A DNA stretch of 64,000 nt from Lysobacteraceae bacterium. GTDB lineage: Bacteria; Pseudomonadota; Gammaproteobacteria; Xanthomonadales; Rhodanobacteraceae. The DNA lies in contig JAJFUF010000010.1 in the NCBI GenBank assembly GCA_021372495.1, forward strand, positions 62,001-126,000. The letters run 5' to 3'. The notes below the pieces were generated by a model. That model was given only the letters and a program-made list of their open reading frames with translations, made no database searches and was not told the origin of the DNA. This document shows, piece after piece, positions 44,636 through 54,300 of this stretch. Numbering within the stretch: the first letter of the stretch is position 1; the number at the start of each line of letters is the position of its first letter. A program made the position numbers and the translations under genes.

Positions 44636-45460
44636 ATGCGCGACATCCTCGCCTACGCCCTGCGCCACGACGCCTGGCCGAACGGGCTGCGCTTCGCGGC
44701 CGAACTCGCCGCGATGCTGGAGGCCCGCCTCTGCGGGATCTTCGTCAACGAACCCGCGGCGGCGATCGCCGCCTACGACTCGGCGATGCTGGTCGCCGAG
44801 CTGCTGGCGCTGGCGCGCGAGGAGGTCGAGGCCGCGCGCGCGGCGGCCGCGCCGTTCCGGGCGTGGGCCTCCGGACACGCGGTGCGCGGCAGCGAATGGA
44901 TCGTGGCCGAGGGCCGGGTCGGCGACGTGCTCGCCTACGCCGGCAACTGGCACGATCTGCTGGTGCTGGAGCGCGATCCGGACCGACCCGGCGGATCGGT
45001 GGGCGTGGTCGGCCACGCCGTGCTCGGCACCGACCTGCCGTGCGTGGTGGTGCCCGCCGCCTGGGCGCCGCCGCTTCGCCTGGAACACGTCGCGCTGGCC
45101 TGGAACGGCTCCGCCGAATCGATCCGCGCCATCCACGGCGCGCTGCCGATCCTGCGCCTGGCCGGACGGGTGACGCTGCTCAGCGGCAGGCGCAAGGAAC
45201 CGCTGTCGGCGCTGTCCTGGCATCCGCCGTTCGACGTGCAGCGCCATCTCGAGGCGCACGGCATCGGCGCGGGCGAGCGGCCGATCGAAGCGGACGACGC
45301 CGAGGCAGGTCGCGCCCTGCTCGATGCCGCCGCCTCGGTGCGGGCGGATCTGCTGGTCATGGGCGCCTACGGCCGCACCCGCTTCAGCGAATACGTGTTC
45401 GGCGGCGCCACCCGGCAAGTGCTCGAACACGCTACCCTGCCGGTGCTGATGCAGCACTGA
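44636..45460 (+). CDS. Tandem-domain universal stress protein
   Basis: The 274-residue protein holds two Usp folds. The first (residues 1-145) is diverged, without a clear ATP loop. The second (about 150-274) starts LEHVALAWNGSAESIRAI and carries LLVMGAYGRTRFSEYVFGGATRQVL, a normal loop with Gly in place of Ser at the end, then LPVLMQH. Tandem Usps mimic the dimer of single-domain ones. It is the last gene of the island on this side; beyond it the FNR-type boxes stop. Confidence 0.9.
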   Translation: MRDILAYALRHDAWPNGLRFAAELAAMLEARLCGIFVNEPAAAIAAYDSAMLVAELLALAREEVEAARAAAAPFRAWASGHAVRGSEWIVAEGRVGDVLAYAGNWHDLLVLERDPDRPGGSVGVVGHAVLGTDLPCVVVPAAWAPPLRLEHVALAWNGSAESIRAIHGALPILRLAGRVTLLSGRRKEPLSALSWHPPFDVQRHLEAHGIGAGERPIEADDAEAGRALLDAAASVRADLLVMGAYGRTRFSEYVFGGATRQVLEHATLPVLMQH

Positions 45461-45662
45461 CGCGGGGGCGAGCCGGTGGGGGAGAAGGCGGCCTGCAGGC
45501 GGCGCGCGGGCGTTGGGGATTGGGGGAGGGGGCAACGCCGGAAGTAAGCGTGCGCACCGCCTGCAGAACCGGGAACCGTCCCTCGAGGGGGGGGCGTGGG
45601 ACGGAACTGCCGTTGGAGAACGGCGAGCGCACCTTACGCCCCGCCCCTTCTGCAGTCCAATA

Positions 45663-45695
45663 TATAATCGATGTGTCAGTTATAGCCGACACATC
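45663..45695 (+). promoter_or_regulatory. LysR gene promoter with a downstream inverted repeat
   Basis: A consensus TATAAT (45663-45668) lies 28 nt before the ATG. The perfect repeat GATGTGTC (45670-45677) ... GACACATC (45688-45695), with a 10-nt AT-rich spacer, covers the predicted transcription start and the whole short leader. It could be an operator for autoregulation or a hairpin that covers the ribosome site. The rest of the 236-bp gap from 45461 has purine-rich G runs and no gene. Confidence 0.65.
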
Positions 45696-45696
45696 T

Positions 45697-46605
45697 ATGT
45701 TGGATCTGCGCCAACTGCGTTACTTCGTCACCGTCGCCGACACCCTCAGTTTTACCCGGGCGGCACAGCAACTGCATATCTCGCAGCCGCCGCTGTCGCA
45801 GCAGATCCGCGCGCTGGAATCGACGCTGGGCGTGCGCCTGTTCGACCGCAACCGGCGCCGGGTGGCGCTGAGCGAGGCCGGGCGCGCGTTCCTGGTCGAG
45901 GCGCGCAAGACCCTGCAGCAGGCGGACATCGCGCGCCGCACCGCCGAGCGCGCGGCCGCCGGCCAGATCGGCCGGCTGCGGCTCGCCTACCCCGGCTCGG
46001 TCGCGTTCCACCCCACCCTGCCCGAGGCCGTGCTGCGCTTCACCCGCGCCTACCCCGAGGTGCAGCTGGAGCTGCACGAGATGTTCACCGAGCAGCAGTT
46101 TGCCGCGCTGGTCGAGGACGTCATCGACGTCGGCTTCGTGCGCGCGCCGCCGAAGGATGCGCCCACCCGGCGCCGGGTGCGCTTCGAGCTGCTGGACCGC
46201 GAGCCGCTGCTGCTGGCGGTGGCGTCGACGCACCGGCTGGCCGGGCGTGCGCGCGTCCGCTTTCGCGAGGTGGCCGGCGAAGCCTTCGTCGCGCAACCGC
46301 GCCGGCTCAGCAGCACCGTCCACGACATCTTCGCGCGGCTGGCCGGCAAGACCGGCTCGCAGCCGCGCATCCGGCAGGAGGCGCAGCAGCTCTCCAGCCT
46401 GCTCAGCCTGGTCGCCGCCGGCATCGGCCTCGCCGTGGTGCCGGCCTCGCTGCAGGCGGTGCGCCTGCCCGGCGTGAGCTTCCTGCCCCTGGCCGACGCC
46501 GAGGCGACGATGCCGCTGGCGGTCGCCTGGCGCGGCGGCAACGCCGCGCCGGTGCTGCTGCGGTTCCTCGAAGGCGTGCTGCCGCGCGCCCCGTCCTTGC
46601 CTTGA
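45697..46605 (+). CDS. LysR-family transcriptional regulator
   Basis: A 302-residue regulator with the standard N-terminal winged helix-turn-helix (LRQLRYFVTVADTLSFTRAAQQLHISQPPLSQQIRALE), linker helix and a periplasmic-binding-protein-like effector domain from about residue 90 (GRLRLAYPGSVAF ... LVAAGIGLAVVPASLQ). The closest look is to the aromatic-catabolism BenM/CatR group, but the effector is not evident. Genes usually controlled by a LysR protein lie divergently next to it; here the neighbour is co-directional, so the target may be elsewhere. Confidence 0.92.
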   Translation: MLDLRQLRYFVTVADTLSFTRAAQQLHISQPPLSQQIRALESTLGVRLFDRNRRRVALSEAGRAFLVEARKTLQQADIARRTAERAAAGQIGRLRLAYPGSVAFHPTLPEAVLRFTRAYPEVQLELHEMFTEQQFAALVEDVIDVGFVRAPPKDAPTRRRVRFELLDREPLLLAVASTHRLAGRARVRFREVAGEAFVAQPRRLSSTVHDIFARLAGKTGSQPRIRQEAQQLSSLLSLVAAGIGLAVVPASLQAVRLPGVSFLPLADAEATMPLAVAWRGGNAAPVLLRFLEGVLPRAPSLP

Positions 46606-46625
46606 ACGCCGTCGCCGGCTAAACT
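46597..46625 (+). promoter_or_regulatory. Promoter of rpmJ
   Basis: TTGCCT (46597-46602) and TAAACT (46620-46625) are separated by 17 bp, a good sigma-70 promoter. It overlaps the end of the LysR gene. No Zur-like palindrome was recognised by eye. Confidence 0.6.
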
Positions 46626-46665
46626 CGCCCGTCTGTTTTATCCGTTTCGTTTCAAGGAGCTGGCC

Positions 46666-46791
46666 GTGAAGGTGCTTTCCTCGCTCAAGTCCGCCAAACA
46701 GCGGCACCGCGACTGCAAGGTCGTGCGCCGTCGCGGCAAGGTGTTCGTGATCTGCAAGAGCAACCCGCGCTTCAAGGCGCGTCAGCGCTGA
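46666..46791 (+). CDS. rpmJ: Ribosomal protein L36, cysteine-reduced type
   Basis: The 41-residue protein (starting [18 protein letters not shown], ending NPRFKARQR) is L36 of the large ribosomal subunit. The zinc-binding form has a C-x2-C-x12-C-x5-H set. Here the first cysteine is histidine (H14) and the final histidine is phenylalanine, while C17 and C30 remain, so this is the zinc-independent-like paralogue common in Xanthomonadales. The GTG start follows AAGGAG. A terminator lies 25 nt downstream, so it is a single-gene unit. Confidence 0.93.
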   Translation: MKVLSSLKSAKQRHRDCKVVRRRGKVFVICKSNPRFKARQR

Positions 46792-46815
46792 GCACGACGC
46801 CACTCGCGAACGCGC

Positions 46816-46847
46816 AAGAGGCCGCCTTCGGGCGGCTTCTTGTTTTT
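46816..46847 (+). terminator. Rho-independent terminator after rpmJ
   Basis: GCCGCC-TTCG-GGCGGC (46821-46836) forms a tight stem with a UUCG tetraloop and is followed by TTCTTGTTTTT. Flanking AAGA/TCTT can extend the stem. The 268-bp gap from 46792 to the next gene holds this and, near 47030, a TAAAAC element that may be the next promoter's -10. Confidence 0.88.
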
Positions 46848-47059
46848 CGGACGGGCGAATCCGCTCCGGCAGGACGCGGCCACCGCGGTCCCGCCACCGT
46901 TCGCGGCGTGGCCCGACGAGGTCGGCCGGACGAAATCCACGGCGTGCGCGCAGGCGCGTGCCGAAAGCGTTGAATGCCGCACGGAACGGCGCGCACCGCC
47001 GTGGATAAGGTGCGCGGCTTCTGCTAAAACACGCCATCGCCGCTTCGGGGAGAGACACC

Positions 47060-47404
47060 ATGCCCATGACCGCTCGGACCGCACTGTCGACCCTGCTGGC
47101 GGCCGCCGCGATCGCCTTGGCCGCGGCGCCGGCCGCGCATGCCGAAAAGTTCAGCATCAAGCAGAAGGTGCAGCAGGAGCACGGCATGGACCTGCCCAAG
47201 CGCGGCATGACCATGGCCGAAGTGGAGAAGCGCTACGGCGCGCCGCTGAAGAAGCTGCCCAGCGCCGGCGGCGACGCGCCGAAGCACCCGCCGATCAACC
47301 GCTGGGACTACCCCGGCTACACCGTCTACTTCGAGCGCGACCGCGTGATCCACAGCGTGGTGGACACGCCCGCGTCGCCGGCACCCGCCGCTTCCTCACC
47401 GTAG
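47060..47404 (+). CDS. Small secreted conserved protein of unknown function
   Basis: A 114-residue protein with a signal peptide (hydrophobic residues 8-26, cleavage likely after AAHA). The mature part has KFSIKQKVQQEHGMDLPKRG, then MTMAEVEKRYGAPLKKLPSAG and RWDYPGYTVYFERDRVIHSVV. I know this combination from conserved uncharacterised periplasmic proteins of gammaproteobacteria. The pattern MAEVExxYGxP recalls short outer-membrane-assembly-like (SmpA/BamE) folds, but that is only a suggestion. The stop is followed after four bases by aguA. Confidence 0.78.
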   Translation: MPMTARTALSTLLAAAAIALAAAPAAHAEKFSIKQKVQQEHGMDLPKRGMTMAEVEKRYGAPLKKLPSAGGDAPKHPPINRWDYPGYTVYFERDRVIHSVVDTPASPAPAASSP

Positions 47405-47408
47405 CCGC

Positions 47409-48443
47409 ATGACAACCGACGTTTTCCGCCTGCCTGCGGAATGGGCGCCGCAGGCAGCAGTGCTGGTCGCCTGGCCGCACGCCGGCACCGACTGGGCGCC
47501 GCGCCTGTTCCAGACCGAATCGACCTATACCGCGCTGGTGCTGGCGATCACGCGCTTCCAGCCGGCGATCGTCTGCGTGGCGGACGAGGCCGTGCGCACG
47601 CGCGCCGCCGCGCTGCTCGACAATGCAGGCGTGGACGCGACGCGCGTGCGCTTCGTCGAGATCCCCTACGACGACACCTGGCTGCGCGACTCCGGCCCGA
47701 TCACGCTGACCGACGGCGCGCGCTTCCGCCTGCACGACTTCCGCTTCACCGGCTGGGGCGGCAAGTTCGAGGCGAGCCGCGACGACCGCCTGATCGAAGG
47801 CCTGGTCGCACGCGGCCTGTTCGCACACGCCGAGCACCGCCGCATCGACTGGGCGCTGGAAGGCGGCGCCATCGAAAGCGACGGCCGCGGCACGATCCTG
47901 ACCACCTGGCGCTGCCTGCACCAGCGCCATCCCGAACAGTCGCGCGAGGCGATCGCGCAGATGCTGCGCAAGTCGCTGGGCGCGCGCCGCGTGCTGTGGC
48001 TGGACCGCGGCTATCTCGAAGGCGACGACACCGACGCGCACATCGATACGCTGGCGCGCTTCGCGCCGGGCGACGCGATCGTGTACCAGGCCTGCGAAGA
48101 TCCCGCCGACCCTCACCATGACGAACTGGCGGCGATGCGCGAGGAACTGGCCGCGCTGCGCACCGCCGATGGCCGTCCGTACACGCTGCACGCGCTGCCC
48201 TGGCCGCGGCCGATCATCGACGGGGAACGGCGCCTCGCGGCGTCCTACGCGAACTATCTGATCGTCAACGGCGCGGTGCTGATGCCCGTGTATGGCGATC
48301 CGGCCGATGCCGGCGCGGCGCAGGTGATCGCCGCCGCGCATCCCGGCCGCGAGGTCGTGCCGGTGCCGTGCCGGCCGCTGATCTGGCAGAACGGCAGCCT
48401 GCACTGCGTGACCATGCAGCTCCCGGCCGGCGCGCTCGGCTGA
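47409..48443 (+). CDS. aguA: Agmatine deiminase
   Basis: A 344-residue PPAD-family enzyme converting agmatine to N-carbamoylputrescine and ammonia. Family residues are visible: DDTWLRDSGP near residue 93, LEGGAIESDGRGT near 155, the histidine in GDDTDAHIDTLARF near 210 and the catalytic cysteine in NGSLHCVTMQ near residue 335. With aguB, 0.7 kb further on, it forms the arginine-decarboxylase-dependent route to putrescine. One unrelated gene lies between them. Confidence 0.94.
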   Translation: MTTDVFRLPAEWAPQAAVLVAWPHAGTDWAPRLFQTESTYTALVLAITRFQPAIVCVADEAVRTRAAALLDNAGVDATRVRFVEIPYDDTWLRDSGPITLTDGARFRLHDFRFTGWGGKFEASRDDRLIEGLVARGLFAHAEHRRIDWALEGGAIESDGRGTILTTWRCLHQRHPEQSREAIAQMLRKSLGARRVLWLDRGYLEGDDTDAHIDTLARFAPGDAIVYQACEDPADPHHDELAAMREELAALRTADGRPYTLHALPWPRPIIDGERRLAASYANYLIVNGAVLMPVYGDPADAGAAQVIAAAHPGREVVPVPCRPLIWQNGSLHCVTMQLPAGALG

Positions 48444-48525
48444 ACCGCGCGGCGGCGCGGGCGCATCGGGCCGCGCCGCGAAGGTATATCATCGTCGGCG
48501 CCCGCCTCCGCATGGAGCCGCTTCC

Positions 48526-49056
48526 ATGCCACGCACCCTCGCCGCATTCCTCGCCTTCGCGTTCGCCGGCAGCGCGCACGCCGGCGAATTCCGCCTGCAC
48601 GTCGACGCTGCCGATGCGCACGGCCGCATTGCCGAGCGGCATGCCTACGACGGCTACGGCTGCCGCGGCGACAACCTCGCGCCGCGCCTGGACTGGCAGG
48701 GCGCGCCGGCCGGCACGCGCAGCTTCGCGGTGACCGTCTACGACCCCGACGCGCCGACCGGCCATGGCTGGTGGCACTGGTTCGTGATCGACCTGCCGGC
48801 GTCGGCGCACGCGCTGCCCGAAGGCGGCGCGCTGCCGAAGGGCGCACGCGCGCTGCGCAACGATTTCGGCGCGGCCGGCTGGGGCGGCCCCTGCCCGCCC
48901 GCCGGCGACCCGCCGCATCGCTACGTGTTCGCCGTCCACGCGCTGGACGTCGCCGCCCTGCCGGTGCGGGCCGACGCCTCGCCGGCGACGGCCGCTCCCG
49001 CGCTACGCGACCACACGCTGGGCAAGGCCGAGGTCACCCTGACCTACGGGCGCTGA
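48526..49056 (+). CDS. Secreted YbhB/YbcL-type PEBP-like protein
   Basis: A 176-residue member of the phosphatidylethanolamine-binding-protein superfamily (bacterial YbhB/YbcL branch) with a signal peptide (cleavage likely after GSAHA). Seen: NLAPRLDWQGAPAGTRSFAV, the anion-binding DPDAPTGHGWWHWFVIDLP and GPCPPAGDPPHRYVFAVHAL. The ligand is unknown. A TATATC/TATCAT element about 40 nt upstream may be its own -10, so it need not share the aguA transcript. Confidence 0.88.
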   Translation: MPRTLAAFLAFAFAGSAHAGEFRLHVDAADAHGRIAERHAYDGYGCRGDNLAPRLDWQGAPAGTRSFAVTVYDPDAPTGHGWWHWFVIDLPASAHALPEGGALPKGARALRNDFGAAGWGGPCPPAGDPPHRYVFAVHALDVAALPVRADASPATAAPALRDHTLGKAEVTLTYGR

Positions 49057-49106
49057 GCGCTCGGCTACACTAGGCGACCCCACCGACCACGGAATACGGA
49101 CCGCGC

Positions 49107-49991
49107 ATGGCCCGCACCCTCAAAGTGGCGCTGCTGCAGGACACCGACCGCGGCAGCCGCGACGCCAACCTGGACGCCATCGAGGCCGGCCTGCGCGAAG
49201 CCGCCGCCGCCGGCGCGTCGCTGGTGCTGCTGCAGGAGCTGCACAACGGCCCGTACTTCTGCCAGCACGAGAGCGTCGACGAGTTCGAGCGCGCGGAGGC
49301 GATCCCCGGCCCCGGCACCGAGCGCATCGGCGCGCTGGCCGAGGCGCTGAAGCTGGTGGTGGTGGCTTCGCTGTTCGAGCGCCGCGCCGCCGGCCTCTAC
49401 CACAACACCGCCGTGGTGTTCGACCGTTCGCGCGCAATCGCCGGCGTCTACCGCAAGATGCACATCCCGGACGATCCGGCGTTCTACGAGAAGTTCTACT
49501 TCACGCCGGGCGACCTCGGCTTCGAGCCGATCCGGACCTCGGTCGGCCGCCTCGGCGTGCTGGTGTGCTGGGACCAGTGGTATCCGGAAGCCGCGCGCCT
49601 GATGGCGCTGGCCGGCGCCGAACTGCTGCTGTACCCGACCGCGATCGGCTGGGATCCCGCCGACGCCGTGGACGAGAAGGAGCGCCAGCGCGACGCCTGG
49701 ATCACCGTGCAGCGCGGCCACGCCGTCGCCAACGGCCTGCCGCTGCTGGCCTGCAACCGCACCGGCTTCGAGCCGGCGCCGGACGGCGGCCGCGGCCTGC
49801 AGTTCTGGGGTTCGAGCTTCGTCGCCGGGCCGCAGGGCGAATTCCTCGCGCGCGCCGGCACGGACCGCCGCGAGCTGCTGCTCGCCGAGATCGACATGGC
49901 GCGCAGCGAGAACGTGCGCCGCATCTGGCCGTTCCTGCGCGACCGTCGCATCGACGCCTACGGCGACCTGCTGAAACGCTACCGCGATTGA
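49107..49991 (+). CDS. aguB: N-carbamoylputrescine amidase
   Basis: A 294-residue nitrilase-superfamily enzyme hydrolysing N-carbamoylputrescine to putrescine, CO2 and ammonia. The Glu-Lys-Cys triad lies in LLQELHNGPYFC (Glu near 43), YRKMHIPDDPAFYEKFYF (Lys near 117) and VLVCWDQWYPEAARL (Cys near 154). The neighbouring aguA supplies its substrate. A TACACT element at 49066-49071 may be its -10. Confidence 0.94.
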   Translation: MARTLKVALLQDTDRGSRDANLDAIEAGLREAAAAGASLVLLQELHNGPYFCQHESVDEFERAEAIPGPGTERIGALAEALKLVVVASLFERRAAGLYHNTAVVFDRSRAIAGVYRKMHIPDDPAFYEKFYFTPGDLGFEPIRTSVGRLGVLVCWDQWYPEAARLMALAGAELLLYPTAIGWDPADAVDEKERQRDAWITVQRGHAVANGLPLLACNRTGFEPAPDGGRGLQFWGSSFVAGPQGEFLARAGTDRRELLLAEIDMARSENVRRIWPFLRDRRIDAYGDLLKRYRD

Positions 49992-50055
49992 ACCCGCCCC
50001 AGGCGCGGCGGCTCTCCAAGCCTCGCTCCTCCGACCGCCCGTGCAAAAAAGACCA

Positions 50056-51288
50056 ATGGATTCCTCCGCGCCACCCTCGCCCACCGCCGCCACCGTCGCC
50101 GATCCGCTCGCCGACCAGCCGATCGAGCGCGTCAGCCGCGACGGCATCGAATACGTGCTGCTCGGCACCGCACACGTATCGCGCGCCAGCGTCGCCGCCG
50201 TCGAGGCGCTGCTCGCGCGCGAGACCTTCGATGCGGTCGCGGTGGAGCTGTGCGAGAACCGCGCGCGCGCCATGCGCGACCCGGCGGCGTTCGCGCAGAT
50301 GGACCTGTTCCAGGTGATCCGCCAGGGCAAGGCCGGCATGGTCGCGGCCAGCCTGGCGCTCTCCGCGTTCCAGCGCCGCCTCGCCGAGCAGTTCGGCATC
50401 GAGCCCGGCGCCGAGATGAAGGCGGCCATGCAGGGCGCGGACCAGCGCGGCCTGCCGACCTGGCTGGTCGACCGCGACGTCGGCGTGACGCTGAAGCGCA
50501 CCTGGCGCTCGGTCGGCTTCAAGGACAGGCTCGGCATCCTCGCCGGCCTGGTCGGCGGGCTGTTCGAGCGCGACGGGATCGCCGAGGGCGACATCGAGAA
50601 GCTCAAGCAGGGCGACCTGCTGGAAGGCGCGTTCCGCGAATTCGCCGAGGAATCGCAGTCGCTGTACACCGCGCTGATCGGCGAGCGCGACGCCTACATG
50701 GCGGCGCGCCTGCGCGAGGAAGCGGCGCGCGCGCCGACGGTGCGCCGCGTGCTGGTCGTGCTCGGCGCGGGCCACCTCGCCGGGTTGCGCCGGCACCTCG
50801 CCGAAGGCGAGGCCGCCGATCTCGCCGCGCTCAGCGCGGTGCCGCCGGCCGCGCGCTGGCCGAAGTGGCTGGCGCTGGGGCTGGTGCTGGCGATCTTCGC
50901 CGCCATCGCGGTGATGTTCCGCCGCGACGCCTCGCTCGGCGCCGCGGCGCTGCGCGACTGGATCCTGTTCACCGGCGGCCTGTCCGCCCTGGCGGCGATC
51001 CTCGCGCGCGCGCACCCGCTGAGCGTGCTGACCGCGTTCGTCGCCGGCCCACTGAAACCGATCCGGCCGCCGGGCCTGTCCTCCGGCGTATGCGCGGCCC
51101 TGGCCGAAGCCTGGCTGCGCAAGCCGCGCATCGCCGACTTCGAGCGCCTGCGCGATGACCTGGTCGACTGGCGCGGCTGGTGGCGCAACCGCGTCGCGCA
51201 GACCCTGCTGGTGTTCGTGCTGGTGAACCTCGGCACCATCGCCGGCGAATACATCGCCGGCTTCCGCATCCTCAAGGCGCTGTTCTAG
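50056..51288 (+). CDS. TraB/GumN-family membrane protein
   Basis: A 410-residue protein of the TraB/PrgY family. The N-terminal half (about 30-260) has ISRDG-like VSRDGIEYVLLGTAHVSRASV, VAVELCENRARAM and the GAGH motif LGAGHLAGLRRHL, which carry metal-binding His and Glu in related TIKI-like proteases. The C-terminal 140 residues hold four hydrophobic helices, including WLALGLVLAIFAAIAVMF and TLLVFVLVNLGTIAGEYIAG. A degradative or peptide-processing role has been proposed for relatives; the substrate here is unknown. An in-frame GTG at 50041 would add five residues. Confidence 0.88.
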   Translation: MDSSAPPSPTAATVADPLADQPIERVSRDGIEYVLLGTAHVSRASVAAVEALLARETFDAVAVELCENRARAMRDPAAFAQMDLFQVIRQGKAGMVAASLALSAFQRRLAEQFGIEPGAEMKAAMQGADQRGLPTWLVDRDVGVTLKRTWRSVGFKDRLGILAGLVGGLFERDGIAEGDIEKLKQGDLLEGAFREFAEESQSLYTALIGERDAYMAARLREEAARAPTVRRVLVVLGAGHLAGLRRHLAEGEAADLAALSAVPPAARWPKWLALGLVLAIFAAIAVMFRRDASLGAAALRDWILFTGGLSALAAILARAHPLSVLTAFVAGPLKPIRPPGLSSGVCAALAEAWLRKPRIADFERLRDDLVDWRGWWRNRVAQTLLVFVLVNLGTIAGEYIAGFRILKALF

Positions 51289-51324
51289 CCGCCTCTCGCG
51301 GCGTCGCCGCGTACACCGCCGCGT

Positions 51325-54300
51325 TCAGCCCTCGCCGGAGGCAGCCAGCGCCGGCACGCGGCGGCGCACCCGGCCCGCGCGCGCGTCGCGGATCACGCGG
51401 CGCACCCACATGCGCGCGTCGTCCAGCAGCGCATAGATGCACGGCAGCGCCAGCAGGGTGACGATGGTCGAGAACGTCAGGCCGCCGGCGATGGCGCGCG
51501 CCATCGGGTAGTACGGTGGGCCGTCGTTCCACGCCACCGCGCTGGCCAGCGACAGCGGCAGCATGCCGAGGATCGCGGTCGCCATGGTCATCAGCACCGG
51601 CCGCAGGCGCTCGCCGGCGCCGAGCACCAGCGCCTCGCTGCGCGCGTGGCCGTCGTGGCGCAACTGGTTGATGTGCACGATCATCACGATGCCGTTGTTC
51701 ACCACCACGCCCATCAGGATCAGGATGCCGATGAAGGCCATGATCGAGAAGGTGGTGCCGGTCAGCCAGAACAGCCAGAACACGCCGAACACCGAGAACA
51801 CGAAGGTGGTCAGGATCGCCGCCGGGAACACCAGCGACTCGAACATCGCGCACATCACCACGTAGACCAGCACCAGCGCCAGCAGCGTGTTCAGCAGCAT
51901 CTGCTGGCCGGCGTCCTGGTCGCGGTCGAAGCCTTCGCCGAAGCTCCACTTGTAGCCGGGCGGCAGCGCCAGCGCGTCCATCGCCGCGGTGATTTCCCTG
52001 CGCGCATCAGGCATGGTCCTGCCCTGCGCGAGGTTGGCGCTGATCTTCAGCGAGGTGCGCCGGTCGACGCGCTCGATCGCCGACGGCGTCTCGCGCGTGT
52101 CCGCGCGCAGCATCGACATCAGCGGCACGCGGGTGCCGTCGGCGGCGCGCAGGGTGTAGTCGCTGAGCCCCTGCAGGCTCTGCGTGTCGGCGCCCTGGAA
52201 GCGCAGCCAGACCGGGATCTCGCGGTCGCCGCTGCGGAACTCCTTCAGCGGCATGCCGCGCAGCGCGATCGCGATGTACTGCGCCACCTCGTCGGCACCG
52301 AAGCCGTAGCTCTTGGCGCGGACGCGGTCCACGTGCGTGGCCATCTCGCGGTCGCCGTTGCCGACGCTGGCGCGCACGTCGCGCAGGCTCGGCAGCCGCG
52401 ACAGCACCGGGATCGCGCTGTCGGCCAGCTCGCGCAGTTGCTCCGTCGAATCGCCGGTCAGGGCGATATCGACGCCGTTGTTGCCGCCGTTGCCGCGCGG
52501 AAAGTCGAAGCTGACCTTGCCGATCGCGAGCGTGGGCAGGCCCTTGCGGATCTCCTCCTGGATGTCCTTGGAACTGCGCTTGGCCTCGGCCCCGTCCTTC
52601 AGCAGGACGTCGGTAACGGTGAAGTCGTTGTTGCGCTCGCTGTAGTAGCTGTACAGCGTGCGGATCTCGAACTTCTCGCGGTTGCGGTTGAGGTAGTCCT
52701 CCACCTGCAGCACCGCCGGCTTGAGGTCCTGCAGCCGGTAGTTCGCGTTGAGCTGATAGAACAGGCGCAGGCGGCGCGGCTCGCCGCCGTCGAACATGTC
52801 CTTCTTGGTCAGCATGATCGGCACCAGGCTGAGCGCGAACAGCGCGAACACCGCGGTCATGGTCCAGCGCCGGTGGCGCAGCGTCCAGGCGACCACGCGC
52901 TGGTAGCGCGCGCGCAGGCGCGTGATCGCGTTCTCGCGGCCGAGGAACTTCGGCGGCGGCAGCCTGGACGACAGCATCGGCACCAGGCTGACCGCGACCA
53001 GCCACGAGGCCAGGTGCGCGATCGACATCGCGATCGCCACCTGGGTCAGGAAGATCGCGATGTCGTTCTTCTCGCCGAACAGGTTGGGCAGGAACACGAC
53101 CACGCTGGTGAAGGTGCCCGCGGCGATGGCGATGCCGACCACCTGGGTGCCCTGCACCGCGCAGTACCACGGCTTGTCGGGATGCTTCTCGCGGTACTGG
53201 TAGATGCTTTCCACCACCACCACCGCGTTGTCCACCAGCATGCCGACCGCCAGCAGCAGGCCCATCATCGACAGCACGTTCAGGCTGATGCCGAGGAAGT
53301 ACATGCAGCCCAGCGTGATCACCATGCAGATCGGGATCGCCAGCGACACCATCAGCGTCGACGGCCAGTCACGCAGGAAGAAGAACAGCACCAGCACCGC
53401 CAGCAGCGTGCCCTCGAGGCCGGCCTTGCCGAGTTCGCGCAGCGAGCCGGTGACGCTCTCCGCCTGGTTGTCCAACGCGTAGACGCGGATGCCGTGCAGC
53501 TCGGGCTCGCGGCGGATCTGCTCGACCGCCGCCATCACCGCGCTTCCGACATCGACCAGGTTGGCATTGCGCTCGCGGTAGATGTCCACGCCGATCGCGG
53601 GGCGGCCGTCGAGGCGGCGCGCGTATTCGAGGCGCTCTGGCTTGAGGCTGACCGTGGCGATGTCGCCGAGGCGCAGGCCGTGCGCATCGACCGGGAACGC
53701 GCGAATGTCGTCGAGGCTGTTCCACTGGCCTTCCGGCTGCACGCGGAAGCGCATGTCGGCGCCTCCGATCTGGCCGGCGCTCAGCGAGAAATTGGCCTTC
53801 TGCAGGCGCTGGTAGAGGTCCCGCAGGTCGACGCTGTGCGCGGCCACGCGGTCGGCGGACAGCTCGATCTGCACCTCCGGCTCGCCGACGCCCTGGATGT
53901 TGACGCGGGCCACGCCCGGAATGCGCTCCAGCGGGCGCTTGAACTCGCGGTCGAGCAACGCGTAGGCGTTGGACAGGTCGCCGCCCTCGCTGGCGATGCG
54001 CAATTGCAGCAGCGGATCGTCGCTGGTGGAGAACTTCAGCACGTCGTAGCGCTGCAGGTCGGACGGCAGGTCCTTGCGGATCGCGTCGATCTTCTCGCGC
54101 GCCTCGACCGCCTTGAACGCGGTGTTCTCGCCCCACTTGAACTCGAGGAAGATCTGCGCGCTGTCGGCCGTCGAAGTCGAGCGCATGCGCTTGATGCCCG
54201 GCAGCGTGGCCAGCGCCTCCTCGACCGGGCGCGCGATGGTGCGCTCGATCTCTGCGGGCGTCGATCCCGGATACGGCAGGTTGATCGCCACGAACGGCAC

